Origin: Fragum whitleyi | Taxonomy: Eukaryota; Mollusca; Bivalvia; Cardiida; Cardiidae | Length of the DNA: 64,000 nucleotides | NCBI GenBank assembly: GCA_948146395.1 | Contig: OX411544.1 | Coordinates: 53,273,933 to 53,337,932 of the forward strand | Direction of reading: 5' to 3' | Shown: positions 1 through 11,787 of the stretch, piece by piece | How positions within the stretch are numbered: the stretch's first letter is position 1 | Layout: each line of letters opens with the position of its first letter | Notes under the pieces: generated by a model | Told to the model about the DNA's origin: nothing | The model's input: only the letters and a program-made list of their open reading frames with translations | The model's database searches: none | Position numbers and translations under genes: made by a program

Positions 1-1666
1 CCGTTGGCCCTGGGTCGCTCACCTGAGAAAAAAGCTTCATTACCTAGGTATGTCCATGCAACCACAGAAAAAGAGATTTTCACTTATTCAATCAGATAAC
101 ATTTGAAATAATCCTCCCCCTCTGCTCCTCCCCTGGTCATTATTTATTTAAGCTTTTTTTCATAAAAGGTCTGTGATCAGCTAATCTATGCCAGATATAC
201 AGGCTGAGTCTGAGACTTTAAAAGTTTTCTTTAATGAGTTGATCAATCCATGTCAAATATAAAGGCTGTAGGGATTCAAAATTCTCAACAAAGCACTCCC
301 CCCCTCCACCAAGATGCTCTGCACCTGGTGAATCTACAGTCATGGTTTTAGCTTATTCAATATATGTCCATATGCTGATCATCCATACCAATTTTCAAGT
401 CTGTAGGACTCCTGGCTCATTAGAAGAAGTTTAAAGATTTCAAAAATGATCCAAAGTACTACCCCCTCTCCAAGACAATCAGCACCTGGTGACCCTACAG
501 TCATCATTTTAGCTATTATTAATGTCAATATATTGATCACCCATGACAATTTTCAAGTCTGTAGGGTTCCTGATCCAGGAGAAGAATAAGGTTAAAGATT
601 TCAAAATTGATCCAAAGTACTACCCCCTGCCCCCTAATGCTCCGCATCTGGTGGCCCTACATTCATGATTTTAGCTATTTATTTTAGATCAATACGCTTA
701 TGCCAATATTGAAGTCTGTAGGACTCCTGGTTCATAAGAAGATGAAGATTAAAGTTACAAAATTTTCACAAAAGTACTCCCCCCTCCACCCTGGTGCTAC
801 GCACCTGGTGGCTTTACAGTCATGATTTTAGCTATTTACATTAAGGTCTATGAGCTGATCCTCCATGCCAATTTTCAAGTCTGTAGGGCTTGTGGTTCAG
901 AAGAAGAAGAAGGTTAAAGATTACAAAATTTTCACAAAAGTAGTACCCTCTCCCCCCTGGTGCTACGCACCTGGTGAATCTACAGTCATGATTTTAGGTA
1001 CTTTTATAAAGGTCCATATGCTGATCATCCATGCAAATATTCAAATCTGTAGGTCTCCTGGTTTAGAAGAAGAAAAAGGGTAAAGATTACAAAATTTTCA
1101 TCAAAGTACTACCCCCTCCCCCCTAGTGCTCCGCACCTGGTGGCCTTACAGATATAATTTTAGCTATTTTTATTAAGGTCTTTGAGGTGATGATACATAC
1201 AAAATTTTAAGGCTGTAGGCCTTCATGATCAGAAGAAGAAGAAGGTTAAAGATTACAAAATTTACCCAAAGTACTACCCCCTCCCCCCTGATGCTCCGCA
1301 CCTGGTGGCCCAACAGATATGATTTAAGCTATTTTTATTAAGGTCTATGAGCTGATCATCCATACCAAATTTCAAGGCTGTAGGGCTGCTGGTTCAGAAG
1401 AAGAAGAATTTTAAAGATTTTCTTAAATTTTTAACTTTGGTTGCCATAGCAACCAGAGTTTTTCACCGATTTCAATTCTTTTAGCAATTCTTAAAGGGGA
1501 CCACCTAAGGAACATTTCTGCCAAGTTTGGTTAAAATTGGCCCAGTAATTTAGGAGGAGATGTCGTTTAAAGAAATTGTTGACGGACGACGCACAACGCA
1601 CGGACGCCGGACAAAAGGTGATCACAATAGCTCACTTGAGCACGTTGTGCTCAGGTGAGCTAAAAA
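1..1666 (+). repeat. Hairpin-ended element, family 1, copy A (5' end cut by window)
   Basis: Begins inside the 5' hairpin (…TTGGCCCT), followed by motif X (GCTCACCTGA). The body is about eight diverged tandem units of about 165 bp, each with a run like TACCCCCTCCCCCC, a CTCCGCACCTGGTGG box and CAGAAGAAGAAG. A GACGGACGACGCACAACG tract and the 3' hairpin GAGCACGTTGTGCTC inside AGCTCAC...GTGAGCT end the element, followed by AAAAA. No coding capacity; open frames here are chance. Confidence 0.85.
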
Positions 1667-2045
1667 TATATCAATACTGTAGCATCCTTATCGTGCGAAG
1701 GTACCAAATGACTACATGTTTTAGAATGGTTGCTACAGGTGACCAACTAGGTTTATTGCATACAAATATACCTGAAACACAAAACAAGAGCAAGGCTGTT
1801 GGATGTTGGATAGTGAATAAAAAATTCAAAGTTAAAAAGGGGCATAATTCGTACAAAATACCCCTTGATGGTATAGGTTCCTCTTTTGATTGTGAACAAG
1901 TGAGCCAGGTTTTAATTGAATGCCTTCATTCAAGAGATATCACAAAATGTCAAAGTTTTTGCATGACCAAGACAAGCACAACAGCGATGCCAAGACTATA
2001 GCAAAACCTCAAGTTTTCTCCGAAAAACAGCCAAGCTAAAAATAA
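1667..2045 (+). repeat. Repeat-derived sequence next to copy A
   Basis: Contains AACAAGAGCAAGGCTGTTGG near 1783 and a GACTATAGCAAAACCT stretch near 1993. The latter recurs near 4213 before copy B, so both copies of the family 1 element sit beside related sequence. The 141-residue frame crossing 1576-2001 has no recognisable domain. Confidence 0.45.
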
Positions 2046-2047
2046 AA

Positions 2048-2115
2048 GGGTCAGCGAAACACTATTGTAAGTGCCTTTTTATATATCGGCACTTACTATA
2101 GTGTTGCACTGACCC
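2048..2115. repeat. Short palindromic element (GGGTCAG subtype)
   Basis: A single near-perfect hairpin: GGGTCAGCGAAACACTATTG pairs with the reverse complement ending GTGCACTGACCC style sequence, with the centre AGTGCC...GGCACT. Belongs to a family found about ten times in the window. Confidence 0.8.
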
Positions 2116-2433
2116 CTCGGAATGCCGTAGATTTATTACAGTGTAGATTTATTTTCCAAATCTGTAAAATCAATATTTCTATGACAAAAGACTAAGTAAT
2201 CTTTGATTCCTATGTAGCTTGATAAAGTTTTCATCTTGAAATATAAATATTTTAAAAGAAGAACAGGTGGCTATTGACTACATCTTGATTGGCAAAGTAA
2301 AGAACAATGCCCCTTTTTATTTTAAGTTTTGTCAACATGTGGATGGTTAGATAAACAGAACCAATAAACAAGACAAGACTGACAGGCAGAGAAATGTATC
2401 AAATTGAGGATATTAAATGAGTGGTCACTGAAT

Positions 2434-2800
2434 ACTGAATTTATTTAAAAAGTCATCTATTAACAGATAAAAATGAGGCTGCACCAAGTTTTTATCTGTT
2501 TTAGTAGGTTTATTTAATAAATTCAGTATATTATGAGCACAAATTTGATATTCTATTTATAATATGACCCAAATTTTTGCTTTAAAGAAAGGAAATTCAA
2601 GAATTTATCAATTCATGTTTTACCACAAAACATATAGCGCCTTTTGCAAAATGACTTCAGCAAATGCATTATGACGTCATTTTCACAATGAAAATATAAT
2701 ATTGCTTTACATTCTCAGCTCATTTGCTAAGTTATTTCACTAGTGTTATAACACCTGTGTTTTTAAATTAAAATTTATTCAACAGGGTTATTTCACTCCC
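2434..2800 (-). repeat. Dispersed repeat with internal hairpin
   Basis: A hairpin at about 2434-2528 (arms ACTGAATTTATT and AACAGATAAAAA) leads into sequence that matches, in reverse complement, 39545-39868 (shared TATAGCG..TTTTGCA, ATGACGTCA, GGGTTATTTCACTC). No coding potential. 2119-2433 shows nothing recognisable. Confidence 0.55.
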
Positions 2801-3000
2801 ACGAAGTAAGTCATAGTATAAAATCCCTTATCGAATAATTAAAGCATCAGTGCAAAACTATTGTGTCCCATATTTGTGGGCAGGTAAAATAGTTTGGAAC
2901 TGACCCGTCACATTAGTTAAAAAGAAAACAATAACAAAATTTCTATGAAGCAGTAGAACAACAATAAAGTACAAGGAATATGTAGCACAATTGACAAGAG

Positions 3001-3275
3001 AACAAGATGTGTTTGTGAAACACGAATGCCCCCGTAACAGCATTTTTTTCAATGTTTGACCTTGACAGATGACCTTGACCTTGTCACATGACCTTGACTT
3101 TGGTACAAGAGGATGCGGATCATTGAGATCTATCATCATGCCAAATATTAGCCTTATATCTTGAATAGGCAATGTTATGTTTTTTGGTTAACTTTTGCAG
3201 ACAGAAAGACAGACAGACAGACGGACAACAGTAAAACAATATGCCCCCGATCCATAGATGCGGGGTCATAAAAAT
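3001..3275 (+). repeat. Hairpin-ended element, family G, copy 1
   Basis: AACAAGAT then the hairpin GTGTTTGTGAAACAC, motif ATGCCCCCG, a body rich in GACCTTGACCTTG, a GACAGACAGACAGACGG tract and an end ATGCCCCCGATC...GCGGGGTCAT followed by AAAA. Same layout as copies near 21108 and 54145. Confidence 0.75.
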
Positions 3276-3440
3276 ATCAATCAGGTACAAAAACTCTGAA
3301 CAAAATCAAGGCACAAGTTCTAAATAATGGCCAACACAATTACATAATACAAAACAAATCTTTAGTAAAGTTAGTTTGTACAAGCAACATTTAATAATAT
3401 TTTCTATCAAACAATACACAAACATGAATGTCTTTGCACA

Positions 3441-3620
3441 TACCCTGGAGAAAAAAGTAAACCAGCCCTGCATTTAGGATGACAAAACAGTGTGAGCTGT
3501 TTGCAAATTATATCCTGCTTCGCACATACACTTGTATGCAAAGCAGGGTATAATATGAAAACAGTTTGCGCAGTTATGTCATCCTAAACACAGAGAAGAT
3601 TTGTGTTCAGGATGACATAA
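3441..3620. repeat. MITE, CAGCCCTG-type inverted repeats
   Basis: Ends CCAGCCCTGCATTTAGGATGA and TCATCCTAAACACAG are inverted, and the centre holds TATACCTGC/GCAGGGTATA-like inverted sequence around TTGTATGCAAAGCAGGG. A second copy is at 11632-11752 and a decayed one near 48413-48535. 3276-3440 and 3621-4104 show nothing recognisable. Confidence 0.55.
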
Positions 3621-4104
3621 TATTTGCAAAAGTTTGAAAATGATACAGCACTTTGCATTTGCACTTACAAACAAAGCTTGAAACCATTTTTTTCATTTTA
3701 GCCAATGTTTTGTAATCCTAAACAAAAGACAGACTTAGCTTTTACCTTTGTTCAAATAAGTAAGATACCACTGTAATAATATAAAATGAGGTTAGGTTGG
3801 CAAAATAAGAGTATGATAGTTGTTGCATAAAGTATTGAAGTTATATTGGTGGTTTTGACTTTGTGAAACTTTTGGTTTCTTTGTTTTAAACTTTGATAGC
3901 AAGAAACAAACAATTTCATTTTCTTTATTATCTTTTAGTCTACACATGAAAAGAAAGATTTTCAATTGTTTCATAACATGCCAACCATAAAAAGTCAACA
4001 ACATGGCAGAAACAAAAGTTTCTTTCAAATGAAATTACTAGTCAGTGGTTTGGTGCACTTATTCCAAAACATTTTACCAAAGGCAAGTACCATGCTGATA
4101 AAAC

Positions 4105-4244
4105 AAGAACACTGCCTATGGGTGCCTATGTTCTGCTGTTGGGCCTCCATTACAGATTTTATGGTATCAAGATATCAAAGTTTTCACACAACAACCACTT
4201 CCACAACAAGGCTAAGACTATAGCAAGACCTAGGGTTTTCTCTA
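4105..4244 (+). repeat. Fragment of another AACAAGA-type repeat
   Basis: Starts AACAAGAACACTGCCTATGG, where CACTGCCTATGGGTG can form a small hairpin, and runs directly into family 1 copy B. It shares the GACTATAGCAAGACCT stretch with the flank of copy A. Confidence 0.4.
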
Positions 4245-4245
4245 A

Positions 4246-5926
4246 AACAAGAGGGCCATTGGCCCTGGGTCGCTCCCCTGAGAAAAAAGCTTCATTACCT
4301 AGGTATGTCCTTGCAACCACAGAAAAAGAGATTTTCACTTATTCAATCAGATAACATTTGAAATAATCCTCCCCCTCTGCTCCTCCCCTGGACATTATTT
4401 ATTTAAGCTTTTTCCATAAAAGGTCTGTGATCAGCTAATCTATGCCAGATATACAGGCTGAGTCTGAGACTTTTAAAGTTTTCTTTAATGAGTTGATCAA
4501 TCCATGTCAAATATAAAGGCTGTAGGGATTCAAAATTCTCAACAAAGCACCCCCACCTCCCCCAAGATGCTCTGCACCTGGTGAATCTACAGTCATGATT
4601 TTAGCTAATTCAATATATGTCCATATGCTGATCATCCATACCAATTTTCAAGTCTGTAGGACTCCTGGCTCATTAGAAGAAGTTTAAAGATTTCAAAAAT
4701 GATCCAAAGTACTACCCCCTCTCCAAGACACTCAGCACCTGGTGACCCTACAGTCATGATTTTAGCTATTTTTATTAATGTCAATATATTGATCACCCAT
4801 GACATTTTCAAGTCTGTAGGGTTCCTGATCCAGGAGAAGAATAAGGTTAAAGATTTCAAAATTGATACAAAGTACTACCCCCTGCCCCCTAATGCTCCGC
4901 ATCTGGTGGCCCTACATTCATGATTTTAGCTATTTTATTTTAGATCCATATGCTTATCATCCATGCCAATATTGAAGTCTGTAGGGCTCCTGGTTCATTA
5001 GAAGATGAAGATTAAAGTTACAAAATTTTCACAAAAGTACTGCCCCCTCCACCCTGGTGCTCCGCACCTGGTGGCTTTACAGTCTTGATTTAAGCTATTT
5101 TTTAAGGTCTATGAGCTGATCCTCCATGCCAATTTTCAAGTCTGTAGGGCTTGTGGTTCAGAAGATGAAGAAGGTTAAAGATTACAAAATTTTCACAAAA
5201 GTACTACCCTCTCCCCCTTGGTGCTCCGCACCTGGTGAATCTACAGTCATGATTTTAGCTTCTTTTATAAAGGTCAATATGCTGATCATCCATGCCAAAT
5301 TTCAAATCTGAAGGTCTCCTGGTTCAGAAGAAGAAAAAGATTAAAGATTACAAAATTTACCAGAAGTACTACCCCCTCCCCCCTGGTGCTCCGCACCTGG
5401 TGGCCCAAAAGATATGATTTTAGCTATTTTTATGAAGGTCTATGAGGTGATCATACATGCAAAATTTTAAGGCTGTAGGCCTTCATGATCAGAAGAAGAA
5501 GAAGGTTAAAGATTACAAAATTTACCAGAAGTACTACCCCCTCCCCCCTGGTGCTCCGCACCTGGTGGCCCAAAAGATATGATTTAAGCTATTTTTATTA
5601 AGGTCTATGAGCTGATCATCCATGCCAAATTTCAAGGCTGTAGCGCTGCTGGTTCAGAAGAAGAAGAATTTTAAAGATTTTCTTAAATTTTTAACTTTGG
5701 TTGCCATAGCAACCAGAGTTTTTCACCGATTTCAATTCTTTTAGCAATTCTTAAAGGGGACCACCTAAGGAACATTTCTGCCAAGTTTGCTTAAAATTGG
5801 CCTAGTAGTTTAGGAGGAGATGTCGTTTAAAGAAATTGTTGACGGACGACGCACAACGCACGGACGCCGGACAAAAGGTGATCACAATAGCTCACTTGAG
5901 CACGTTGTGCTCAGGTGAGCTAAAAA
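4246..5926 (+). repeat. Hairpin-ended element, family 1, copy B (complete)
   Basis: Starts AACAAGAGGGCCATTGGCCC (perfect hairpin AGGGCC-ATT-GGCCCT), then TCGCTCCCCTGAG. The body is the same series of about 165-bp units as copy A, in the same order and orientation, with few differences. It ends with a GACGGACGACGCACAACG tract, AGCTCACTTGAGCAC-GTT-GTGCTCAGGTGAGCT and AAAAA. The distance from copy A's end to its start is about 2.6 kb. Confidence 0.88.
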
Positions 5927-5936
5927 GAGCCAAGCT

Positions 5937-6020
5937 AATATTGATGGCTCAGCCCAATAGAGTTGTAACTCCCTATATATTTATAGGGAGTTACAACTGT
6001 TCGCGCTGAGCCCTCAATAT
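5937..6020. repeat. Short palindromic element (GGCTCAG subtype)
   Basis: AATATTGATGGCTCAG pairs with CTGAGCCCTCAATAT across AGTTGTAACTCCC/GGGAGTTACAACT. It lies 11 bases after the A-run of family 1 copy B. 6021-6520 shows only AT-rich sequence with no gene; the 75-residue frame at 6061-6288 is low-complexity. Confidence 0.85.
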
Positions 6021-6520
6021 CTACACTGAATATACGGGCAATTTATTCAAAATCTTCACAATGGGTAAGAAACATAACAGAAATATACAAAATATCAATG
6101 TAAACATAATACAATGTACAAAAATAATTTACAGAGACCATAGTAAGAAGAACATAACAATAAACATACTTGATATCCATTACATTCAGTATTCTTTAAT
6201 TCAATATCATCTTTTTATAATTTTACCATATTTAAGAACTTTTCCTTTATTAATACACTCAAATGAGATAAAACAGCCCCTCATTTGATAATAAACTTTT
6301 GAATTTCTTCCAAAGTGGAAAATTTCTAAGATTTTATGTCATAAAATATCAACAATTAAACAAAGCAACTCTAAATGACACAGGCAATACTTGTATATAA
6401 TAACCAACGCAGTGTGCCCTTAAACCAGTTATGAGCAAGAAAAATCAACATATGAACAGCTAGGTAATTTGAACACAGGGTAGCTACAAGTCATCGGCAG
6501 GCAAACAAAAACATCATACA

Positions 6521-6598
6521 TTGATGGCTAAGTGTTTAACAGTAGTAACTGCCTATTATTATATAGGCAGTTCCAACTTATTTGCAATGAGCCATCAA
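6521..6598. repeat. Short palindromic element (GGCTCAG subtype)
   Basis: TTGATGGCTAAG...AGTAACTGCC / GGCAGTTCCAACT...GAGCCATCAA. Slightly decayed pairing. 6599-7576 holds no gene that I can see; a small GTAGTTAC hairpin half lies near 7018-7030. Confidence 0.8.
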
Positions 6599-7354
6599 AA
6601 TACAGCTTTGAAAAAGCTATAGATATGATATTTTGGTGACCCATCGACAATGCATTAACAAAGCTCTGGGAATATCTGTCATCATACTACTGACCTCTAT
6701 CCCCTCCAATTATCTTCAATCTTAACATAAATGTTATTGCTTGCTTATCCTTCCCCAAACATTAAAAATTTACAAATACTATTTCTTTATTGAGAAAAAA
6801 CCCACATAATTGGGGTTAGAAGAAGTTCCTCATTTCACAGAATTTTCTTTCAATAATATCTTTGTTTTTAAAATACCATAACCTTTTATTTCATTAAAAA
6901 CTGACAACAGAATTGACATCTAAATCCTTTCAGAGTTCTTGACTGTCAAAATGTTAATCAAATGGAGGAGGTTGGAAAAGAAATGAATAAGAAGTTCAAT
7001 TGCGGCTTAGTTCAAGCTGTAGTTACTAGGCTTTTCTATTACAAGAGAGATTAATACAAAATGAAAATGAGACAGAATGACGGATTTTATTAATTTGTAA
7101 AAGAAATTGCATTGTCTTATAGTTAAGGACTAATGTAATACAAACTTGACTAATTCATGTATAAAACATAGTAGCATCATCAACATATTCATGGACGTAA
7201 TTAGGATTTTGAAATTATTAAGCAGTCAGAAGGTGACCACCAAAGAATATAATCATAGGATTAAGACAAAATGTGGACTATGACAAAAGATGAATGCCAT
7301 CCACTTTCCTCACCTAACTTTTATGATTTGAGTGTTGATTAATAATCAAAACAT

Positions 7355-7402
7355 CTTAACTACAACTTCAATAAGCTGTAGTAACAGTGTTTTGATCATT
7401 CA
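7355..7402. repeat. Small hairpin, CAGCTT/AAGCTG type
   Basis: ACTACAACTTCAATAAGCTGTAGT is a short inverted repeat; related hairpins occur at 7966-8012 and 59828-59911. Confidence 0.5.
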
Positions 7403-7580
7403 TCATCCTTTTTTTTTTCAAAAGAGGATTAAATTGTATTACACAATTGTGTAATTTGTGTAATGGTAGTTACGTCCTTGATATTAAATATAATAATGTG
7501 TTTAACAATTTTTCTTTAACTTTACTGACCAAAAGCAGAGAGCATTCAATCATAGACACTTGCTAATCCTTTTTCATTAA

Positions 7581-7818
7581 GCCTGGTCATGCTAAACCTG
7601 GAATATTCCTTCTTTGGCAGGAGTTAAAGACAAAGATCAGCCTGCACACATGTGCAGTCTGATCTTAGTCAACACCACCTGATTATCCTTTTTAAACCAG
7701 ATTAGCTTAAAATTGATAGCTTTGGATTATTTTCTGATTCACAATAAGTGCATTCAGAGCTTTACGTAATTTGAATCAAATGCAATTTTGCAAAGATTTT
7801 AATTAAGCATAGTAAGGG
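7581..7818. mobile_element. TTAA-flanked MITE, copy 1
   Basis: Flanked on both sides by TTAA (7577-7580 and 7819-7822). Terminal inverted repeats resemble CCTTGTCATGCTGAACC / TTCAGCATGACAAGG, and the inner palindrome GCCTGCACACATGTGCAG is present. TTAA target duplication is characteristic of piggyBac-type transposons, so this is probably a non-autonomous relative. At least seven related copies lie in the window. Confidence 0.75.
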
Positions 7819-7965
7819 TTAAAATTGATAATATATATTTTGTAACAGTAATTTTCAAGTTGAAGCCTAACCAGGCACTATTTCTTTGTTACCATGATTA
7901 AATTAAGTTGTAGGCATGAGGTATTAGTAGTAAACAATCACATCATCATTTGAAGACCAAAACCT

Positions 7966-8012
7966 TGTAACTCCAGCTTTATTTTGAGTTGAAGTTACAA
8001 GATTTCAGTCAA
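7966..8012. repeat. Small hairpin, CTTGTAACT type
   Basis: CTTGTAACTCCAGCTTTATT pairs with AGTTGAAGTTACAAG. Related to 59828-59911. Confidence 0.55.
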
Positions 8013-8134
8013 CTAAAGATGATAAAATACTAATTAGGTCAACAAAACAGAACTAATGAGGTACTGTTATTGACAAAGGCAAAATCAACAAAGTGAACAA
8101 AAAATCAAAATAATCAACATTTCTTACAGATAGT

Positions 8135-8541
8135 AACATTGTGAAATTGACACTCATCTCGATCAAAACCATTCTTAATGGCTCACTCAGCGCTCCAATC
8201 ATTCATTCCAAACACTCACTCAAACCATTCAAAAACGCTCAAACCCATTGAAAAATATAGAATCAAAAACATCATTCAAAATAAATTTTGATAGAGAAAA
8301 ATAATGATTTCACTGACATTATTCAAATTGTAAGCGTCTATAAGGTTCTTGAAATAATATGAAGCTATTTAAAGAACTTGTTTGCATATTTTATTAAAGG
8401 GAGGTAATCAATATTGCTAAAACAAAATTTGTGACATTGGATAACCTCCCATTAAATTCACCCAAAACTCGCTCCATACACTCATCAAATTTCATTCCTA
8501 AATCATTCCAAAACCATCCACCTTGTCAATTTCACAATGTT
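8135..8541. mobile_element. TIR element with AACATTGTGAAATTGACA ends
   Basis: Perfect 18-bp terminal inverted repeats (AACATTGTGAAATTGACA and its complement), an interior rich in CATTC and ACTCA motifs, and an inner inverted pair GGGAGGT...ACCTCCC at about 8399-8449. No open frame. Class unknown. Confidence 0.65.
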
Positions 8542-8706
8542 GTTAACTGTATCACATATCTATAACAAAGCAAAATGACCATTTACACAAACTTTCATCA
8601 ATTTTCAAATATCTATCATAATCTGAGATAAATATAATTTCTATCATAAATTGATAAAGTAAACTTCTAGTCCCTAGATTATAAATCTTTTCTCATTCTT
8701 TAAATG

Positions 8707-8990
8707 AACAAGAGATATTTGTAAAGCATTTATGCCTTTCATAAGAGCAGGTTAATGGCCTATTCTTTGTCAATCAAAAAAGGACAATAACTCAAAAAAA
8801 TATGATGAGTAGAGATATGGTTCTTGTGCACTGCACGTCTTCTTAATGAGATCTATCCACATGTAAAATTTCATGATTCAAGCTTGCATACTTTTTATGC
8901 TCTGTACAGAAAAGAAAGTCTTTCAACTGACCGACTGACTGTAAAGTACAAAGCAATATACCCCCTCTTCTCTGATGAGCAAAAGATATA
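8707..8990 (+). repeat. Hairpin-ended element, family G-like, copy 4
   Basis: Starts GAACAAGAGATATTTGTAAAG, shares AATGAGATCTATCCAC and AAGCTTGCATACTTTTT... type body with 56710-56985, then GACCGACTGACTG tract and a CCCCTC end. Ends are more decayed than in families 1 and G. Confidence 0.6.
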
Positions 8991-9040
8991 ATATTAATAA
9001 GTTGTTATTGATAACAACTTATCAATATTATCTTTTTATG
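8985..9040. repeat. AT-rich hairpin
   Basis: GATAATATTAATAAGTTGTT/AACAACTTATCAATATTATC is a near-perfect hairpin; a second copy is at 9297-9348 (GATAACATCAATAAGTTATT). 9041-9816 otherwise shows nothing recognisable. Confidence 0.7.
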
Positions 9041-9296
9041 ACTATATGTTAGTTACATTGTTACTACAGAATCAAAGCTTCAATCTCAAGATGAAAGTTC
9101 AGAAAATTTGCTCATGGGCATGACAAAAAATCTATAATCTCAGGCCCCAATATTCAGTCACAATGCTCAAGGGACAAAGATCTGGGCCTCAGATTATAAA
9201 ACATTTCTCTCTCTTAACTCAAAATGTTCTAAAATTTCAACTCAATATTAAAGCTGTAATTCTGCTGCTATACTTATATCGATGTATGAACTACAA

Positions 9297-9348
9297 AGAT
9301 AACATCAATAAGTTATTATAAATAACAACTTATTGACATTATCTTTTA
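9297..9348. repeat. AT-rich hairpin, second copy
   Basis: AGATAACATCAATAAGTTAT pairs with ATAACAACTTATTGACATTATCT-type sequence; same family as 8985-9040. Confidence 0.7.
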
Positions 9349-9816
9349 TATTCATACATTTATCAAAATTCTAAATTTGAGATAATTCTCAGTTTAGAAT
9401 GAGACAGATTTCATAATCTTAGACCTTGATCATTTTAACTCATAATTGCACATCCTTTCATGGGATTTTGTATACAAACACTATTTGATATACATGTATA
9501 ATCACTCATAATTGATCAGATGTAACATTTATTGATATCTGAACAAATTTTCATAAAAGTCACTCTCATGTCAAATAATCTAAACTATATTCTTCACCAT
9601 ATCTAAATCTAATATACGATCCACTCAATTTGATTGACCATCCACTCAAGAGCAACATATTTAATATCATGGAATGTATTCAGATAATACATGTTAAATC
9701 TATTCTATTGTGTTAGAAAATTATCTAGGAATAATGAAATCAATTCATCTTCAGAGTCATTAACAGTGACATTCCAGTAGTTGGGCAACACTGTTGAAAT
9801 GCCTACTGCATATCTA

Positions 9817-10152
9817 TAAAACTTGTGTTAAGCGACCACTAAGGGGACCACTAAAAAGTGGTTGCTTAAGTAAATGGTTGCTTAATACAATATTTCAGGA
9901 CAGATAAATAAGGTCATTTAGATATCGTATGTAGTTTGTCACATAATTCATACTGAATCCTGTGATGTTGGAACCCGTTAGAATCATCTCATTGAGACGA
10001 TTCTAATGGATTCCAACATCATAAGATCAATGATAACCAATTTTTCATTGAAGAATGTGGAATTTGCTTACTGTGAAGGGTCTTTTCATGATGGTTGCTT
10101 AATAAAAATGGTCGCTTAATAGAAGTGGTCATTTGAGCGATTTCGACTGTAC
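9817..10152. mobile_element. pogo/Tigger-like MITE
   Basis: Left part GTGTTAAGCGACCACTAAGG and right part ATTTGAGCGATTTCGACTGTA are inverted GCGACCAC-type termini typical of pogo/Tigger elements, ending CTGTA. A 57-bp palindrome (9964-10020, GATGTTGGAACCCG...TCCAACATC) sits inside, and the same palindrome lies in the related element at 52160-53356. 10153-11630 shows no gene or repeat that I recognise. Confidence 0.65.
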
Positions 10153-11631
10153 AATGAACAATTATTGACATTGGCCCTTTAGACAACATTGCCCTTATCT
10201 CCAGTAAAGAATATGCTATCTAACCCTCAAAACCTTCAATACCTAAGAAAAACATTTAATCACTGGGCCCTGTCTAAATTGTGAACAAAGTGAAGTGATC
10301 AACAGGGCTCAAAGATACATCATTGTTACTAGAGTTTTTAGGAAAATACACTTGTAAATTAGTAACAAATGCAATCTTTTCTCTGGGGTTTACTTTAAAA
10401 CTTAATATATTGGACTCAAGCTGCATACCTTACTTGACCATTGAGATTTTGAGTGAGATTGGGAAACTTATGGTTGCAAGTATTACTTACTTGTTCAGCT
10501 TTTTTTTTGAGACATTTATAGCTTTTAACTGACATCATATCAATAAGCACCTCATAGTTGCAAGTATTTCTAGCCCTATAAGTTTTTTCTCCAGTAACAT
10601 CTTAAACTCCAAATGTTTGTGAAAAAATTTGATTACCATAAACATTTATCCATTATTACTTATTTGTGTGTTTGTTTTTCAATTCCTATTCTAAGCTTGT
10701 CAAATTTTGTTTGTCCAATTTTCACAAAGAAGACCCATTGACATATCTTTGAAACCCTGGAATAATTGTGACAAGGACAAAACAGCCAATTTGCTTCTAT
10801 AAGTCAAACTCTTTGGCAAGAGCTATAGCAGCAGTGAATGTAAAAAAAGTTTTAGTAAAAAATTATTTCAGACCAATTATACATGTAAAGACTGTCCATG
10901 CTTGTTTAAGGGAACAGAAAATAAGGCATACAAATAGAATTCTCCATATTGAAAGAGATTCCCAATGGGAACATCATTTGGAAAGGATGAGGTTCTAGAA
11001 CATTAGAAATTGGCCCTGATATCATATTTCTAATATACACAATTAAACCTACATTTTTCTCATAAACTTAAAATTATCTCTCAAATAATTATATAATATT
11101 TTCAAAACTACACATTTTCCTAAAAAAAAAACCCTCCTCAAACATTCTTGTACCCTGATATCAAAGCTGGTTTTGCAAGACAGTCCCTTCCTGTATAAAA
11201 GGTCTTACTTTCTTAGAGAAGAGCAAACAAGCACCTATTTTTTGGCTGAAGCAAAGTGAAAATCACAGGAAAAAGTGTACACAGTAGTGACAGTACCACA
11301 TTGGAAAAGATAAACCTTTATAAAAGTCTACCATGATAACAATCTTTTTGTTATCTTTGTATTAAAAGACACATAGAGAGTTTCTTCTAACATTACCAAG
11401 AGCGGTCCAAAACATAAGCTCAGAGCCTGTATTTTGTCCCATTTTTTGAACCAAATTATGTATCAAATTCATGTCTTTTTGCAAATAATGATTTAAATGA
11501 TTAGTGGGAGGGAAATCATCTTGAATTAGTATTTCACTTGAATTTCCTCCAAGCTCTTACTAAACTGATTGTTAAGAGGGAATTAATCACAAAATTCTTT
11601 AAATTTGTGTAATTTCAAACAACTAATACAG

Positions 11632-11752
11632 CCTTGCAGTCAGGAAGACAAAACAGCGCAAACACTTGGCAATTTATACCTCACTTTGCATGCAAAGCTA
11701 GGTATAATTTACAAACAGTTTGCACATTTTATCATCCTGAATACAGGGCAGG
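11632..11752. repeat. MITE, CAGCCCTG type, second copy
   Basis: CAGCCTTGCAGTCAGGAAGA and ATCATCCTGAATACAGGG are inverted; TATACCTCACTTTGC pairs with GCAAAGCTAGGTATA in the centre. Same family as 3441-3620. Confidence 0.6.
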
Positions 11753-11787
11753 TTCCTCATGGTAAATAGGAGAGAGCTACTATCGAG

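Noticed and set aside
1576..2001. 141-residue plus-strand open frame as a gene
   Set aside because: It starts in the GACG tract and 3' hairpin of a repeat and has no family similarity that I can see.
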